From Caldilineaceae bacterium (GTDB lineage Bacteria; Chloroflexota; Anaerolineae; Caldilineales; Caldilineaceae), in assembly GCA_026645635.1 (NCBI GenBank), contig JAPKMV010000305.1, positions 1 through 5,222 on the forward strand: a DNA stretch of 5,222 nt, read 5' to 3'. Of this stretch, positions 1-5,222 are shown piece after piece (position 1 is the stretch's first letter; every line of letters starts with the position of its first letter). The notes under the pieces are model-generated. The model saw nothing but the letters and a program-made list of their open reading frames with translations. It was not told the origin of the DNA and did no database searches. A program made the position numbers and the translations under genes.

Positions 1-134
1 TGCACGTGGGGCGCCGCGCCCCGCGCACCGAAGCGATCATGGCGCTGGGCACCGACGAGCCGACCACGCCCGACCTGCAGGCGCAGATCGGCGCGGTTGC
101 CGACATTTACTGGCTCAAAGCGATCACCTTATAG
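1..134 (+). CDS. serA: C-terminal end of D-3-phosphoglycerate dehydrogenase (ACT domain tail), partial
   Basis: The reading frame is open from the left edge (first full codon at 3) to a TAG stop at 132-134, giving 43 residues. The tail contains HVGRRAPRTEAIMALGTDEP followed by a helix and a final strand ending in KAITL. This matches the last part of the ACT domain of long-form SerA, whose tail normally reads as a GR motif, then EAL/IMVL, then DEP, then a short helix and strand. SerA oxidises 3-phosphoglycerate to 3-phosphohydroxypyruvate, the first step of serine synthesis in the cytosol, and the ACT domain is the regulatory (serine-sensing) part in many members. The catalytic and NAD-binding domains lie outside the window, so identity rests on the tail alone. 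Another ACT-domain enzyme, such as an L-serine dehydratase subunit, is a less likely alternative. The stop is 93 nt before the next gene. Confidence 0.7.
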   Translation, partial: HVGRRAPRTEAIMALGTDEPTTPDLQAQIGAVADIYWLKAITL

Positions 135-173
135 ATTGCCTTCACCCCAGGCGCAAGGTTCACATTGGCGATT

Positions 174-198
174 CGGCGGCATATCGCCATGCCTGCCG
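174..198 (+). terminator. Possible hairpin terminator after serA, without a T-tract
   Basis: CGGCGGCAT (174-182) pairs with ATGCC-T-GCCG (189-198). This gives a 9-bp GC-rich stem with one bulged T (194) and a 6-nt loop. It lies 40 nt after the serA stop and just before the predicted promoter of the next gene, where a transcription terminator would be expected. No T-run follows, so intrinsic termination is uncertain. It could instead be a chance structure in GC-rich DNA. Confidence 0.3.
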
Positions 199-209
199 GC
201 GGGAATCTA

Positions 210-218
210 TGCTATGAT
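210..218 (+). promoter_or_regulatory. Extended -10 promoter element, probably giving a near-leaderless mRNA
   Basis: TGCTATGAT combines an extended -10 TGn with TATGAT (5 of 6 matches to TATAAT). The hexamer ends 9 nt before the ATG at 228, which would put the transcription start near 225 and leave a leader of only about 3 nt. No Shine-Dalgarno sequence is visible before ATG 228, which agrees with leaderless initiation. No good -35 box is seen at 17 nt, which is usual for extended -10 promoters. Supported by motif and position only. Confidence 0.45.
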
Positions 219-227
219 GCGAATTCT

Positions 228-1022
228 ATGGAAACTGTGACCTCAACTCAGGGCGCTGCCCAGCGAGTAAGGCGGCGCTTGCAGGCGTTGCTGGCGGTGT
301 CGATCATCTGGGCGGGGCCGTTGCTGGCCTGTGGCAGCTTCGCCCCGCGGCCGACGACCGTCCCCACACCGCTGCCTCTCGCCACAGCGGCGCCGGGGGA
401 CACCGCGACGCCGCTGATCGATCTCCAGGCAACGCCGATTCCGCTGGCAGTGGCGGATACGCCCACGCCCGAACCAACCGCCACCTTCACGCCGACGCCG
501 CTGCCGGGCACGGCGCTGGCCGTCGGCCAACCCGCCCGCGTCACAGCGCCGGCCGGTCTGAATATGCGCGACCGCGCAGCAACAGGCGGTACGCTGCTGC
601 TGCAATTGAGCACCAATCAGCGCGTCACGGTGGTGGAAGGGCCGGTGGACGCCGACAACTTCCGCTGGTGGAAGGTCGATGATGGCCTGGGCAACGTCGG
701 CTGGGTGGCCGAAAGCGACGGCGAAACCAATTGGCTCAGCCCGCAGTTGGGCGTGCCGCAGCCGGTCAACCGCGCCCCGCGTGTGGGCGACCGCGTCCAG
801 GTGACGATGTCGTCCGGTGGGCAGCTTTCGGTGCGGTTGACGCCCGGCACCAACGCCGAGTTGGTGGCGCGTGCCAATCCCGGTGACCAGTTTACGGTCA
901 TGGCCGGCCCGCAGGAAGCCAACGGCTACACCTGGTATCAGATCCGCTCGGACGATGGCGCCGTCGAAGGTTGGGCGGCGGACGGCACCGGCGCAGAGCG
1001 GTGGATCAGCCCGCTGGAGTGA
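228..1022 (+). CDS. Secreted lipoprotein with two tandem SH3-like domains
   Basis: The protein has 264 residues from ATG 228. It begins with an Arg-rich n-region (R13-R17), a hydrophobic core, and a lipobox LLAC with Cys35 as the predicted lipidated residue, so it should be anchored outside the membrane. Residues 36-95 are a Pro/Thr/Ala-rich linker containing TPTPEPTATFTPTPLP. Two related SH3-like repeats follow: about 97-172 (GLNMRD, VVEGP, WWKV, VGWVAE, NWLSP) and about 184-262 (LSVRL, VMAGP, WYQI, EGWAAD, RWISP). Bacterial SH3 domains of this type usually bind cell-wall or other surface ligands. No catalytic domain is present, so it is probably a surface binding or adaptor protein whose ligand is unknown. 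I chose ATG 228 over an in-frame TTG at 165 because only 228 places the charged n-region at the start and fits the -10 element. The gene stands alone between serA and the palindrome at 1086. Confidence 0.85.
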   Translation: METVTSTQGAAQRVRRRLQALLAVSIIWAGPLLACGSFAPRPTTVPTPLPLATAAPGDTATPLIDLQATPIPLAVADTPTPEPTATFTPTPLPGTALAVGQPARVTAPAGLNMRDRAATGGTLLLQLSTNQRVTVVEGPVDADNFRWWKVDDGLGNVGWVAESDGETNWLSPQLGVPQPVNRAPRVGDRVQVTMSSGGQLSVRLTPGTNAELVARANPGDQFTVMAGPQEANGYTWYQIRSDDGAVEGWAADGTGAERWISPLE

Positions 1023-1037
1023 GTTGTCTCCTCCCGA

Positions 1038-1101
1038 GCGCCAGGTTCAACGTGAGCACGGAGATGGTTGGAGCACGATAGCCATGAAAGGAGCGAAAGG
1101 G
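1038..1101. repeat. Dispersed intergenic repeat, unit B, copy 1
   Basis: This stretch aligns with 1955-2016. Both start GCGCCAGGTTCA and continue through CGT, TTGGA/CACGA and TGAAA to AGCGAAAG, with scattered substitutions and small indels. It begins 16 nt after the lipoprotein stop and runs into the left arm of the palindrome at 1086. The two copies flank the toxin-antitoxin pair. Function is unknown. It does not look like an insertion-sequence end, and there is no transposase nearby. Confidence 0.6.
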
Positions 1102-1125
1102 CGTCGACGCCCTTTCGCTCCTTTC
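1086..1125. repeat. Perfect 40-bp palindrome with no spacer
   Basis: The left arm (1086-1105, starting GAAAGGAGCG) is the exact reverse complement of the right arm (1106-1125, ending CGCTCCTTTC), and they meet at a central GTCGAC. As RNA it would fold into a very stable hairpin 64 nt past the lipoprotein stop, which could end transcription from either side or protect the 3' end. As DNA it could extrude a cruciform. The right arm is part of the 9-nt tandem units that follow. Confidence 0.9.
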
Positions 1126-1146
1126 GTTCCTTTCGCGCCCTCCGCG
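1111..1146. repeat. Short tandem repeat of 9-nt units, CCTTTCGNN
   Basis: Three clear units lie end to end: CCTTTCGCT (1111), CCTTTCGTT (1120) and CCTTTCGCG (1129). A degenerate fourth, CCCTCCGCG, follows at 1138. The first two units overlap the right arm of the palindrome. A similar stretch, CTTTCGCGCCATCCGCGG, recurs at 2036-2053 after the toxin-antitoxin pair. Function unknown. Confidence 0.65.
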
Positions 1147-1154
1147 ATCCACAT

Positions 1155-1213
1155 TCTCGCGCGCCCACCGCTCCGCCTATTCTCCCTCTCCGTTCTCTAC
1201 CCCGCCCGCGCCA
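1155..1213. repeat. Dispersed intergenic repeat, unit A, copy 1 (upstream of the TA pair)
   Basis: This stretch aligns with 1904-1961 in the same orientation. Shared blocks include CCACCG, TCCGCC, ATTCTCCC, TCCGT, CTCTAC and CCGCCCGCGCCA, with roughly one difference every six to eight bases and a CCCC/CCC length change at 1200-1203. The two copies are direct repeats bracketing the toxin-antitoxin pair. The amount of divergence suggests the duplication is not recent. Confidence 0.65.
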
Positions 1214-1286
1214 AGCTCTCCTCTTCCCCCAGATCATCCGTCCAGCCATAGGCAGCGATGCGCTCTTTCTGGAACGCTTGTCGAAC
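1197..1286 (-). pseudogene. Possible decayed C-terminal tail of a DNA methyltransferase / restriction-modification protein
   Basis: Read on the minus strand from 1286 down to a TAG at 1199-1197, the frame gives RQAFQKERIAAYGW, then TDDLGEEESLARAG and stop. From memory, many large DNA methyltransferases of the Eco57I/MmeI-like class end in a motif of the form AAYGW..DL.DEEIL.RLLALN.ERA. The fragment matches this closely if the segment between EEE and LARAG has been shortened. Upstream the frame is closed by TGA at 1316-1314, so only about 35 to 40 codons are open and no catalytic motif remains. The tail overlaps the end of repeat unit A, and in the second copy the same frame reads LNLARAG. It is either a remnant of a restriction-modification gene displaced by the TA pair or a chance frame; the strong motif favours the first. 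Confidence 0.35.
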
Positions 1287-1315
1287 TGGGCAGGTTGTGG
1301 CACGATGTACCCATC

Positions 1316-1615
1316 ATGTACAGTATCGTCGCGAATTGTGTCGGATTTCAATGGGATGAAGCGAATCGTGACAAGAACTGGTATCTCCACCAGGTCACCG
1401 ATAGCGAATGCGAGCAGGTTTTCTTCAATGCACCTCTCGTCCTTGCTCCTGATACTCGACACTCTTCTGGCGAAGCAAGGTATTACGTGCTGGGTCGCAC
1501 AGATACAAACCGCTGGCTGTTTGTGGCTTTCACCATCAGAGAGAATCATATACGGGTCATCTCAGCCCGTGATATGAACCAGAAGGAAGCAAAGAAATAT
1601 GGCGCAAGAAGATAA
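1316..1615 (+). CDS. brnT: BrnT-family (DUF497) toxin of a type II toxin-antitoxin pair
   Basis: This 99-residue protein has the BrnT pattern throughout: FQWDEAN at 11-17, N21 and H25 in place of the usual N..KH, then VFFNAPLVL (35-43), RYYVLGRT (55-62), WLFVAFTIR (67-75) and IRVISARD (79-86), with a basic C-terminus. BrnT toxins have a RelE-like fold and act as ribosome-independent RNases that inhibit translation. They are neutralised by a partner encoded directly downstream, as here, where the next gene starts inside this one. I chose ATG 1316 because it gives the usual length and N-terminus; an in-frame TTG at 1295 would only add seven residues. Toxin-first order is typical of the family. 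GC is about 50 %, clearly lower than the flanking genes, which suggests acquisition. No obvious promoter was recognised before it; autoregulation by the TA complex is typical of the family and is inferred here. Confidence 0.88.
   Translation: MYSIVANCVGFQWDEANRDKNWYLHQVTDSECEQVFFNAPLVLAPDTRHSSGEARYYVLGRTDTNRWLFVAFTIRENHIRVISARDMNQKEAKKYGARR
1581..1589 (+). promoter_or_regulatory. Ribosome binding site of the antitoxin, inside the toxin gene
   Basis: AGAAGGAAG lies 9 to 11 nt before the ATG at 1599, within the last codons of the toxin gene. It supports the 1599 start and separate translation initiation of the antitoxin despite the 17-nt overlap. Confidence 0.55.
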
Positions 1616-1883
1616 GAAGATTCCAGACTTCGCCAGCGAAGATGAGGAACGCGCGTTTTGGGCAACGCACGACTCCGCCGAATATGTGGATTGGGATGCG
1701 GCGGAAGAAGTCCTGCTCCCCAAATTGAAGCCAACCACGCAGACGATCTCGCTGCGTCTCTCACGGATGATGCTGGACGAACTGCGCGCCATGGCCAACA
1801 AGCGCGACGTCTCCTATCAAGCCTTGATCAAAGTCTTTCTCAAGGAACGCATCGACCAAGAACTCCAGCAGAATGCGAGGTAA
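1599..1883 (+). CDS. brnA: CopG/BrnA-family ribbon-helix-helix antitoxin
   Basis: The protein has 94 residues. Its N-terminal half (8-37) carries the family signature IPDFASEDEERAFWATHDSA followed by EYVDWDAAE, an acidic region expected to contact the toxin. The second half is a ribbon-helix-helix DNA-binding domain: strand TISLRLS (49-55), helix MLDELRAMANKRD (58-70), and helix VSYQALIKVFLKERIDQEL (71-89), with the typical NKRDVSYQ-LIK turn. It should dimerise, bind its own operator and hold the BrnT toxin inactive in the cytoplasm. It overlaps the toxin gene by 17 nt and has its own ribosome binding site, so the two are co-transcribed. Pfam-style naming could be either CopG_antitoxin or BrnA_antitoxin; the N-terminal FW..HD motif favours the CopG_antitoxin type. 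The symbol follows the pairing with BrnT. Confidence 0.85.
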   Translation: MAQEDKKIPDFASEDEERAFWATHDSAEYVDWDAAEEVLLPKLKPTTQTISLRLSRMMLDELRAMANKRDVSYQALIKVFLKERIDQELQQNAR

Positions 1884-1903
1884 GGAGCCAAAGCTGAACG
1901 AGG

Positions 1904-1961
1904 TCTGCGCGTCCACCGATCCGCCGATTCTCCCAATCCGTGCTCTACCCGCCCGCGCCAG
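1904..1961. repeat. Dispersed intergenic repeat, unit A, copy 2 (downstream of the TA pair)
   Basis: This is the partner of 1155-1213 in direct orientation. It starts 20 nt after the antitoxin stop. Here unit A runs straight into unit B (from 1955), whereas in copy 1 unit B comes before unit A. Around the TA pair the order is therefore B-C-A, TA, A-B-C. Confidence 0.65.
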
Positions 1962-2053
1962 GTTCAGCGTATGGGCAAAGGCGTTTGGAACACGAAGGGC
2001 GTGAAATCAGCGAAAGACACGCAATGGCGCCAGCGCTTTCGCGCCATCCGCGG
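1955..2053. repeat. Dispersed intergenic repeat, units B and C, copy 2
   Basis: Positions 1955-2016 align with 1038-1101, and 2036-2053 (CTTTCGCGCCATCCGCGG) aligns with 1130-1147. The perfect palindrome of copy 1 is missing here. In its place are short inverted pieces: GCGAAAG (2010) against CTTTCGC (2036), and ATGGCGC (2024-2030) against GCGCCAT (2041-2047). These could form a modest hairpin between the converging antitoxin and GH13 genes and might serve as a terminator. The remainder of the gap to 2120 shows nothing else I can name. Confidence 0.55.
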
Positions 2054-2120
2054 CTTTCATGCCTGTCGCGATCCAGGCCCCTGCGCTCCCTTCCTGCCGC
2101 ATCTTACTGCACGGTGATCG

Positions 2121-3962
2121 TCACCTGCGGGCGTCGATGGGCACGAAGAGCGCCGCGTCGTAGGGTCCCAGCGTGATGGAGATGCGCCCATCCACCGCCG
2201 TGCGGATGCGGCTGCCGACGACGTCGCGCCAGCGTCCGCCCCGCGGCGCCGGCAGTTCGACCGGGCGCGGCTCATGGCCGAAGTTCACGGCGACCACGGC
2301 AGCATCGCCGGCGCCGTCCCACCGCCGCCACCGCACGACCCGCGTCTGCGCAAAATCGTTCCCCAGAAATTCGATATGGTCGCTGCGCAGCGCGGGATGA
2401 CGCCGCCGGGCGCGGATCAGGCGCTGCACGACGGCGTAATGCTCGGCGTGGCCCGGCTGGTTGAGCTTCTGCCACTGCAGCGGCACAAAGTCGATGGTGC
2501 GCGGGCTGTCGTCGCCATACTCCTGGCCGGCGTAGATCATCGGCACGCCGGGCGCGGCAAAGAGAGCGACCAGACCGCAGCGCGCCAGCGCCAGGGCCGT
2601 GCGCGGCACGCTCCAGCCCGGCGGGCGGGTGATGTGCTTGGCCGAATAGAACTTGATCTCGTGTTCGGGGCGCACCTCGTCGTGGCTGGCGGTGTAGTTG
2701 ATCACCTCCGTCGCACTGACAAAACCCGCCTCGCGGAATCCGCCGATGGCGCGGTAGATGTCCTTCTGTTCCCACTGCCAGCGATGGTTCAACACTTCTT
2801 CGAAGGTGTGGTGAAACGCGCCGTTCCAGACCGCGCTCATGGGCGTGTCGCGCACGAGTTTGGCTTCCGTCTTCTGCGGATGCGTGCCGTCCAGATTCCA
2901 ATACTCGGCGATCAGGATGCAGTCGGGCTTGGCTTGGCGCGCGGCCCAGCAGATGGCGCTGATGCCGTGGTAGGGGTTGAAGCCTGCATCCAGCGGCTCG
3001 CTGCTGTTGTAATCTACGCCGCCTACCCAATCGAAACGGAAGCCGTCGATGTGATATTCGGTCAGCCAGAAACGCACCACGTCCTGAAAGTAGCGGGTCG
3101 TCTCGACGCTGAAGTGGTCCCAATCGACGCCGCCCCACATGTTGATCGACGAGGGCGTCTGGTGAAAGAAGGGGTTCCAGTCGCGCCACCACTCGCCGTT
3201 GGGGCCGTAGAGCGGCGGGTAGATACGGTAGTAGGGATGGTCGCCCCAGGCGTGGTTGAAGGCCACGTCCAGAATCACGGCGATGCCCTGGGCGTGGCAA
3301 TTGTCTACAAAGGCCTTGAAATCGACGGGCGCGCCGTAGCTGTTGGCGATTGCGTGGTAGAAGACGGGGTTGTAGCCCCAACTCGAATCGCCGGGAAAGG
3401 CGTTGATGGGCATCAACTCCACCGCATTGACGCCCGTCTGCACCAGATGCGGCACGAGATCGAGCAGGCGCTTGAAGTTGCCATACACGGGGCGGTTGCC
3501 GCGCCACTCGCCGGCTGCGTCGCGCACACAGAGTTCGTAGATGACCAGGTCGCGCAGGTCGGGCGTGCGCCAGTGGCGGTCGCTCCAGCGAAAGGGCGGG
3601 GTCGCAGCCGGGAGCACACCCCACGGCGCCTTGACCGTCCACTCCACCTGCGTGGCATACGGGTCGCCCACCCAGACATGGGTGTCGTCGTCCACGATCA
3701 CATAGAAGCCGTAGCGCGTCATGCCGGGGTCGGGAATGGTCGTCCACCAGGAGCCGTGGCCGTCGGTGCGCAGCGGATGGGTGCGTGTGTCCCAGCCGTT
3801 GAAATCTCCCACCAGGCTGACAAAGGGCTTGTACGGCGCGCGCAAAATAAACGTGACCGTGCCCGGCTGCACCAGGTTGCGGTGCGCGCCCCCGCGCAAA
3901 TCCGCCGGCAGGGGTTCAGGCGCGGCAGCGCGGCGAAACAGATCTTGGAAGCGTGAAGCCAT
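2121..3962 (-). CDS. GH13 family alpha-glucan-active enzyme with N-terminal CBM48-like domain (branching-enzyme-like)
   Basis: The product has 613 residues from ATG 3962. It starts with a CBM48-type beta-sandwich (about 35-118; [11 protein letters not shown] and the YGFYV strand), then a GH13 (beta/alpha)8 barrel and a C-terminal beta domain ending in [16 protein letters not shown]. All four GH13 regions are present, numbered from this start: DVAFNH (D232), GFRFD (nucleophile D311), LIAEYW (acid/base E353) and SHDEV (H427, D428), so it should be active. HDEV in region IV is typical of 1,4-alpha-glucan branching enzymes, while [10 protein letters not shown] and [10 protein letters not shown] recall debranching enzymes, so the exact specificity is open. 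It is shorter than a usual GlgB (about 730). No signal peptide is seen, so it is probably cytoplasmic and acts on glycogen or maltodextrin. An in-frame GTG at 3998 would add 12 residues but has no ribosome binding site; neither does 3962. It converges with the TA pair and shares no operon with glycogen genes here. Confidence 0.88.
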   Translation of the reverse strand: MASRFQDLFRRAAAPEPLPADLRGGAHRNLVQPGTVTFILRAPYKPFVSLVGDFNGWDTRTHPLRTDGHGSWWTTIPDPGMTRYGFYVIVDDDTHVWVGDPYATQVEWTVKAPWGVLPAATPPFRWSDRHWRTPDLRDLVIYELCVRDAAGEWRGNRPVYGNFKRLLDLVPHLVQTGVNAVELMPINAFPGDSSWGYNPVFYHAIANSYGAPVDFKAFVDNCHAQGIAVILDVAFNHAWGDHPYYRIYPPLYGPNGEWWRDWNPFFHQTPSSINMWGGVDWDHFSVETTRYFQDVVRFWLTEYHIDGFRFDWVGGVDYNSSEPLDAGFNPYHGISAICWAARQAKPDCILIAEYWNLDGTHPQKTEAKLVRDTPMSAVWNGAFHHTFEEVLNHRWQWEQKDIYRAIGGFREAGFVSATEVINYTASHDEVRPEHEIKFYSAKHITRPPGWSVPRTALALARCGLVALFAAPGVPMIYAGQEYGDDSPRTIDFVPLQWQKLNQPGHAEHYAVVQRLIRARRRHPALRSDHIEFLGNDFAQTRVVRWRRWDGAGDAAVVAVNFGHEPRPVELPAPRGGRWRDVVGSRIRTAVDGRISITLGPYDAALFVPIDARR

Positions 3963-4026
3963 GATGTGGGCAGCGGCAAAGAAAGAGGAGATCGGCACAA
4001 AGTCGCTGGAGTTATCAAAGAGGCTC

Positions 4027-4112
4027 GGAATAGAACGCGGATGACGCGGATTGGGCGGACTTCCGCGGATCAGCGAAAATCCGCCAAATCAGCGTCATCC
4101 GCGTTCTATTTC
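4027..4112. repeat. Long imperfect inverted repeat (REP/MITE-like intergenic palindrome)
   Basis: The arms are 4029-4059 and 4080-4110, 31 nt each with two mismatches. The outer 19 bp (starting AATAGAACGCGG) are perfect, and a 20-nt loop separates the arms. A G-C pair at 4027/4112 extends the stem past a G-T wobble. The left arm and loop carry GCGGAT-like units at 4037, 4046, 4055 and 4065. It lies 77 nt past the icd stop and about 65 nt before the GH13 start, so it could end icd transcription. From memory, sequences of this kind, with ATCCGCG and GCGTCATCCGCG, recur between genes in many environmental genomes. Confidence 0.85.
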
Positions 4113-4136
4113 AACTGGCCGAACGATTCTTACCGT

Positions 4137-4160
4137 CTTTGCATCTTTGCGGCTTTGCGT
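4137..4160. repeat. Three tandem 8-nt CTTTGCG units
   Basis: CTTTGCAT (4137), CTTTGCGG (4145) and CTTTGCGT (4153) lie head to tail between icd and the large inverted repeat. From memory, this is a widely seen intergenic string in several phyla, of unknown function. It is 29 nt past the icd stop in the direction of icd transcription. Confidence 0.7.
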
Positions 4161-4188
4161 GAGATCAAACTATTCCCGAGACCGTCAA

Positions 4189-5222
<1,034 letters not shown>

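Noticed and set aside
165..227. TTG start at 165 for the lipoprotein
   Set aside because: It would place 21 extra residues before the signal peptide and start upstream of the -10 element. ATG 228 gives a normal n-region and lipobox position.
938..1549. A 203-codon minus-strand open frame across the repeat region and toxin gene
   Set aside because: It spans non-coding repeats and is antisense to the toxin gene. The Arg-rich composition looks like a shadow, and the methyltransferase-like tail lies in a different frame.
1086..2053. Repeats around the TA pair as a CRISPR array or insertion-sequence ends
   Set aside because: The repeats are few, divergent and not evenly spaced with unique spacers. 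The copies are direct rather than inverted, and no transposase or cas gene is present.
2113..2125. Small hairpin GGTGA-TCG-TCACC at the GH13 stop codon
   Set aside because: A 5-bp stem with a 3-nt loop is too weak, has no T-tract, and overlaps the coding end. It is probably chance.
2274..3956. A 560-codon open frame on the plus strand across the GH13 gene
   Set aside because: It is exactly antisense to a gene with all GH13 catalytic motifs. The translation is Val/Ala/Gly/Arg-rich without any recognised motif, as expected from GC-rich codon periodicity.
3963..3998. GTG start at 3998 for the GH13 gene
   Set aside because: The 12 added residues are not part of the family N-terminus and no ribosome binding site precedes the GTG. 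It cannot be fully excluded.
3963..4030. GH13 promoter around GATAAC on the minus strand
   Set aside because: The hexamer matches the -10 consensus at only four of six positions and no -35 box is found at the right distance.

Overview
The window is high-GC bacterial DNA. It carries two complete chromosomal genes of ordinary type, a small toxin-antitoxin pair, and two housekeeping genes cut by the window edges. A Pro/Thr-rich lipoprotein linker followed by tandem SH3 domains, a BrnT/CopG-type TA pair of lower GC, and intergenic palindromes with CTTTGCG-type and GCGGAT-type repeats together suggest a Chloroflexota lineage (Anaerolineae or Caldilineae-like). That assignment is inference from style and not from a marker gene.

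Layout. The 3' end of a serA-like gene (D-3-phosphoglycerate dehydrogenase, ACT domain tail) runs off the left edge, up to 134. A possible hairpin and an extended -10 promoter precede a 264-residue lipoprotein with two SH3-like repeats (228-1022, +). The gap 1023-1315 holds a perfect 40-bp palindrome, short 9-nt tandem units, a dispersed repeat, and what looks like the decayed tail of a DNA methyltransferase on the minus strand. A BrnT-family toxin (1316-1615, +) overlaps its CopG/BrnA-type antitoxin (1599-1883, +) by 17 nt. The gap 1884-2120 contains a second copy of the same dispersed repeat, so the TA module is bracketed by related sequence. A GH13 alpha-glucan-active enzyme with an N-terminal CBM48-like domain follows on the minus strand (2121-3962). 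The gap 3963-4188 holds a long imperfect inverted repeat and three 8-nt CTTTGCG units. The window closes with an NADP-dependent isocitrate dehydrogenase on the minus strand (4189 to beyond 5222).

How the parts fit. The serA and icd products serve central metabolism (serine synthesis and the TCA cycle), and the GH13 enzyme acts on storage or dietary alpha-glucan. No shared pathway or operon joins them. The only obvious accessory cargo is the TA pair, whose roughly 50 % GC and repeat-flanked position suggest it was acquired. I see no CRISPR array, intact transposase, integrase, tRNA or rRNA. I see no convincing undescribed multi-gene system. The most interesting material is the repeat architecture around the TA pair.
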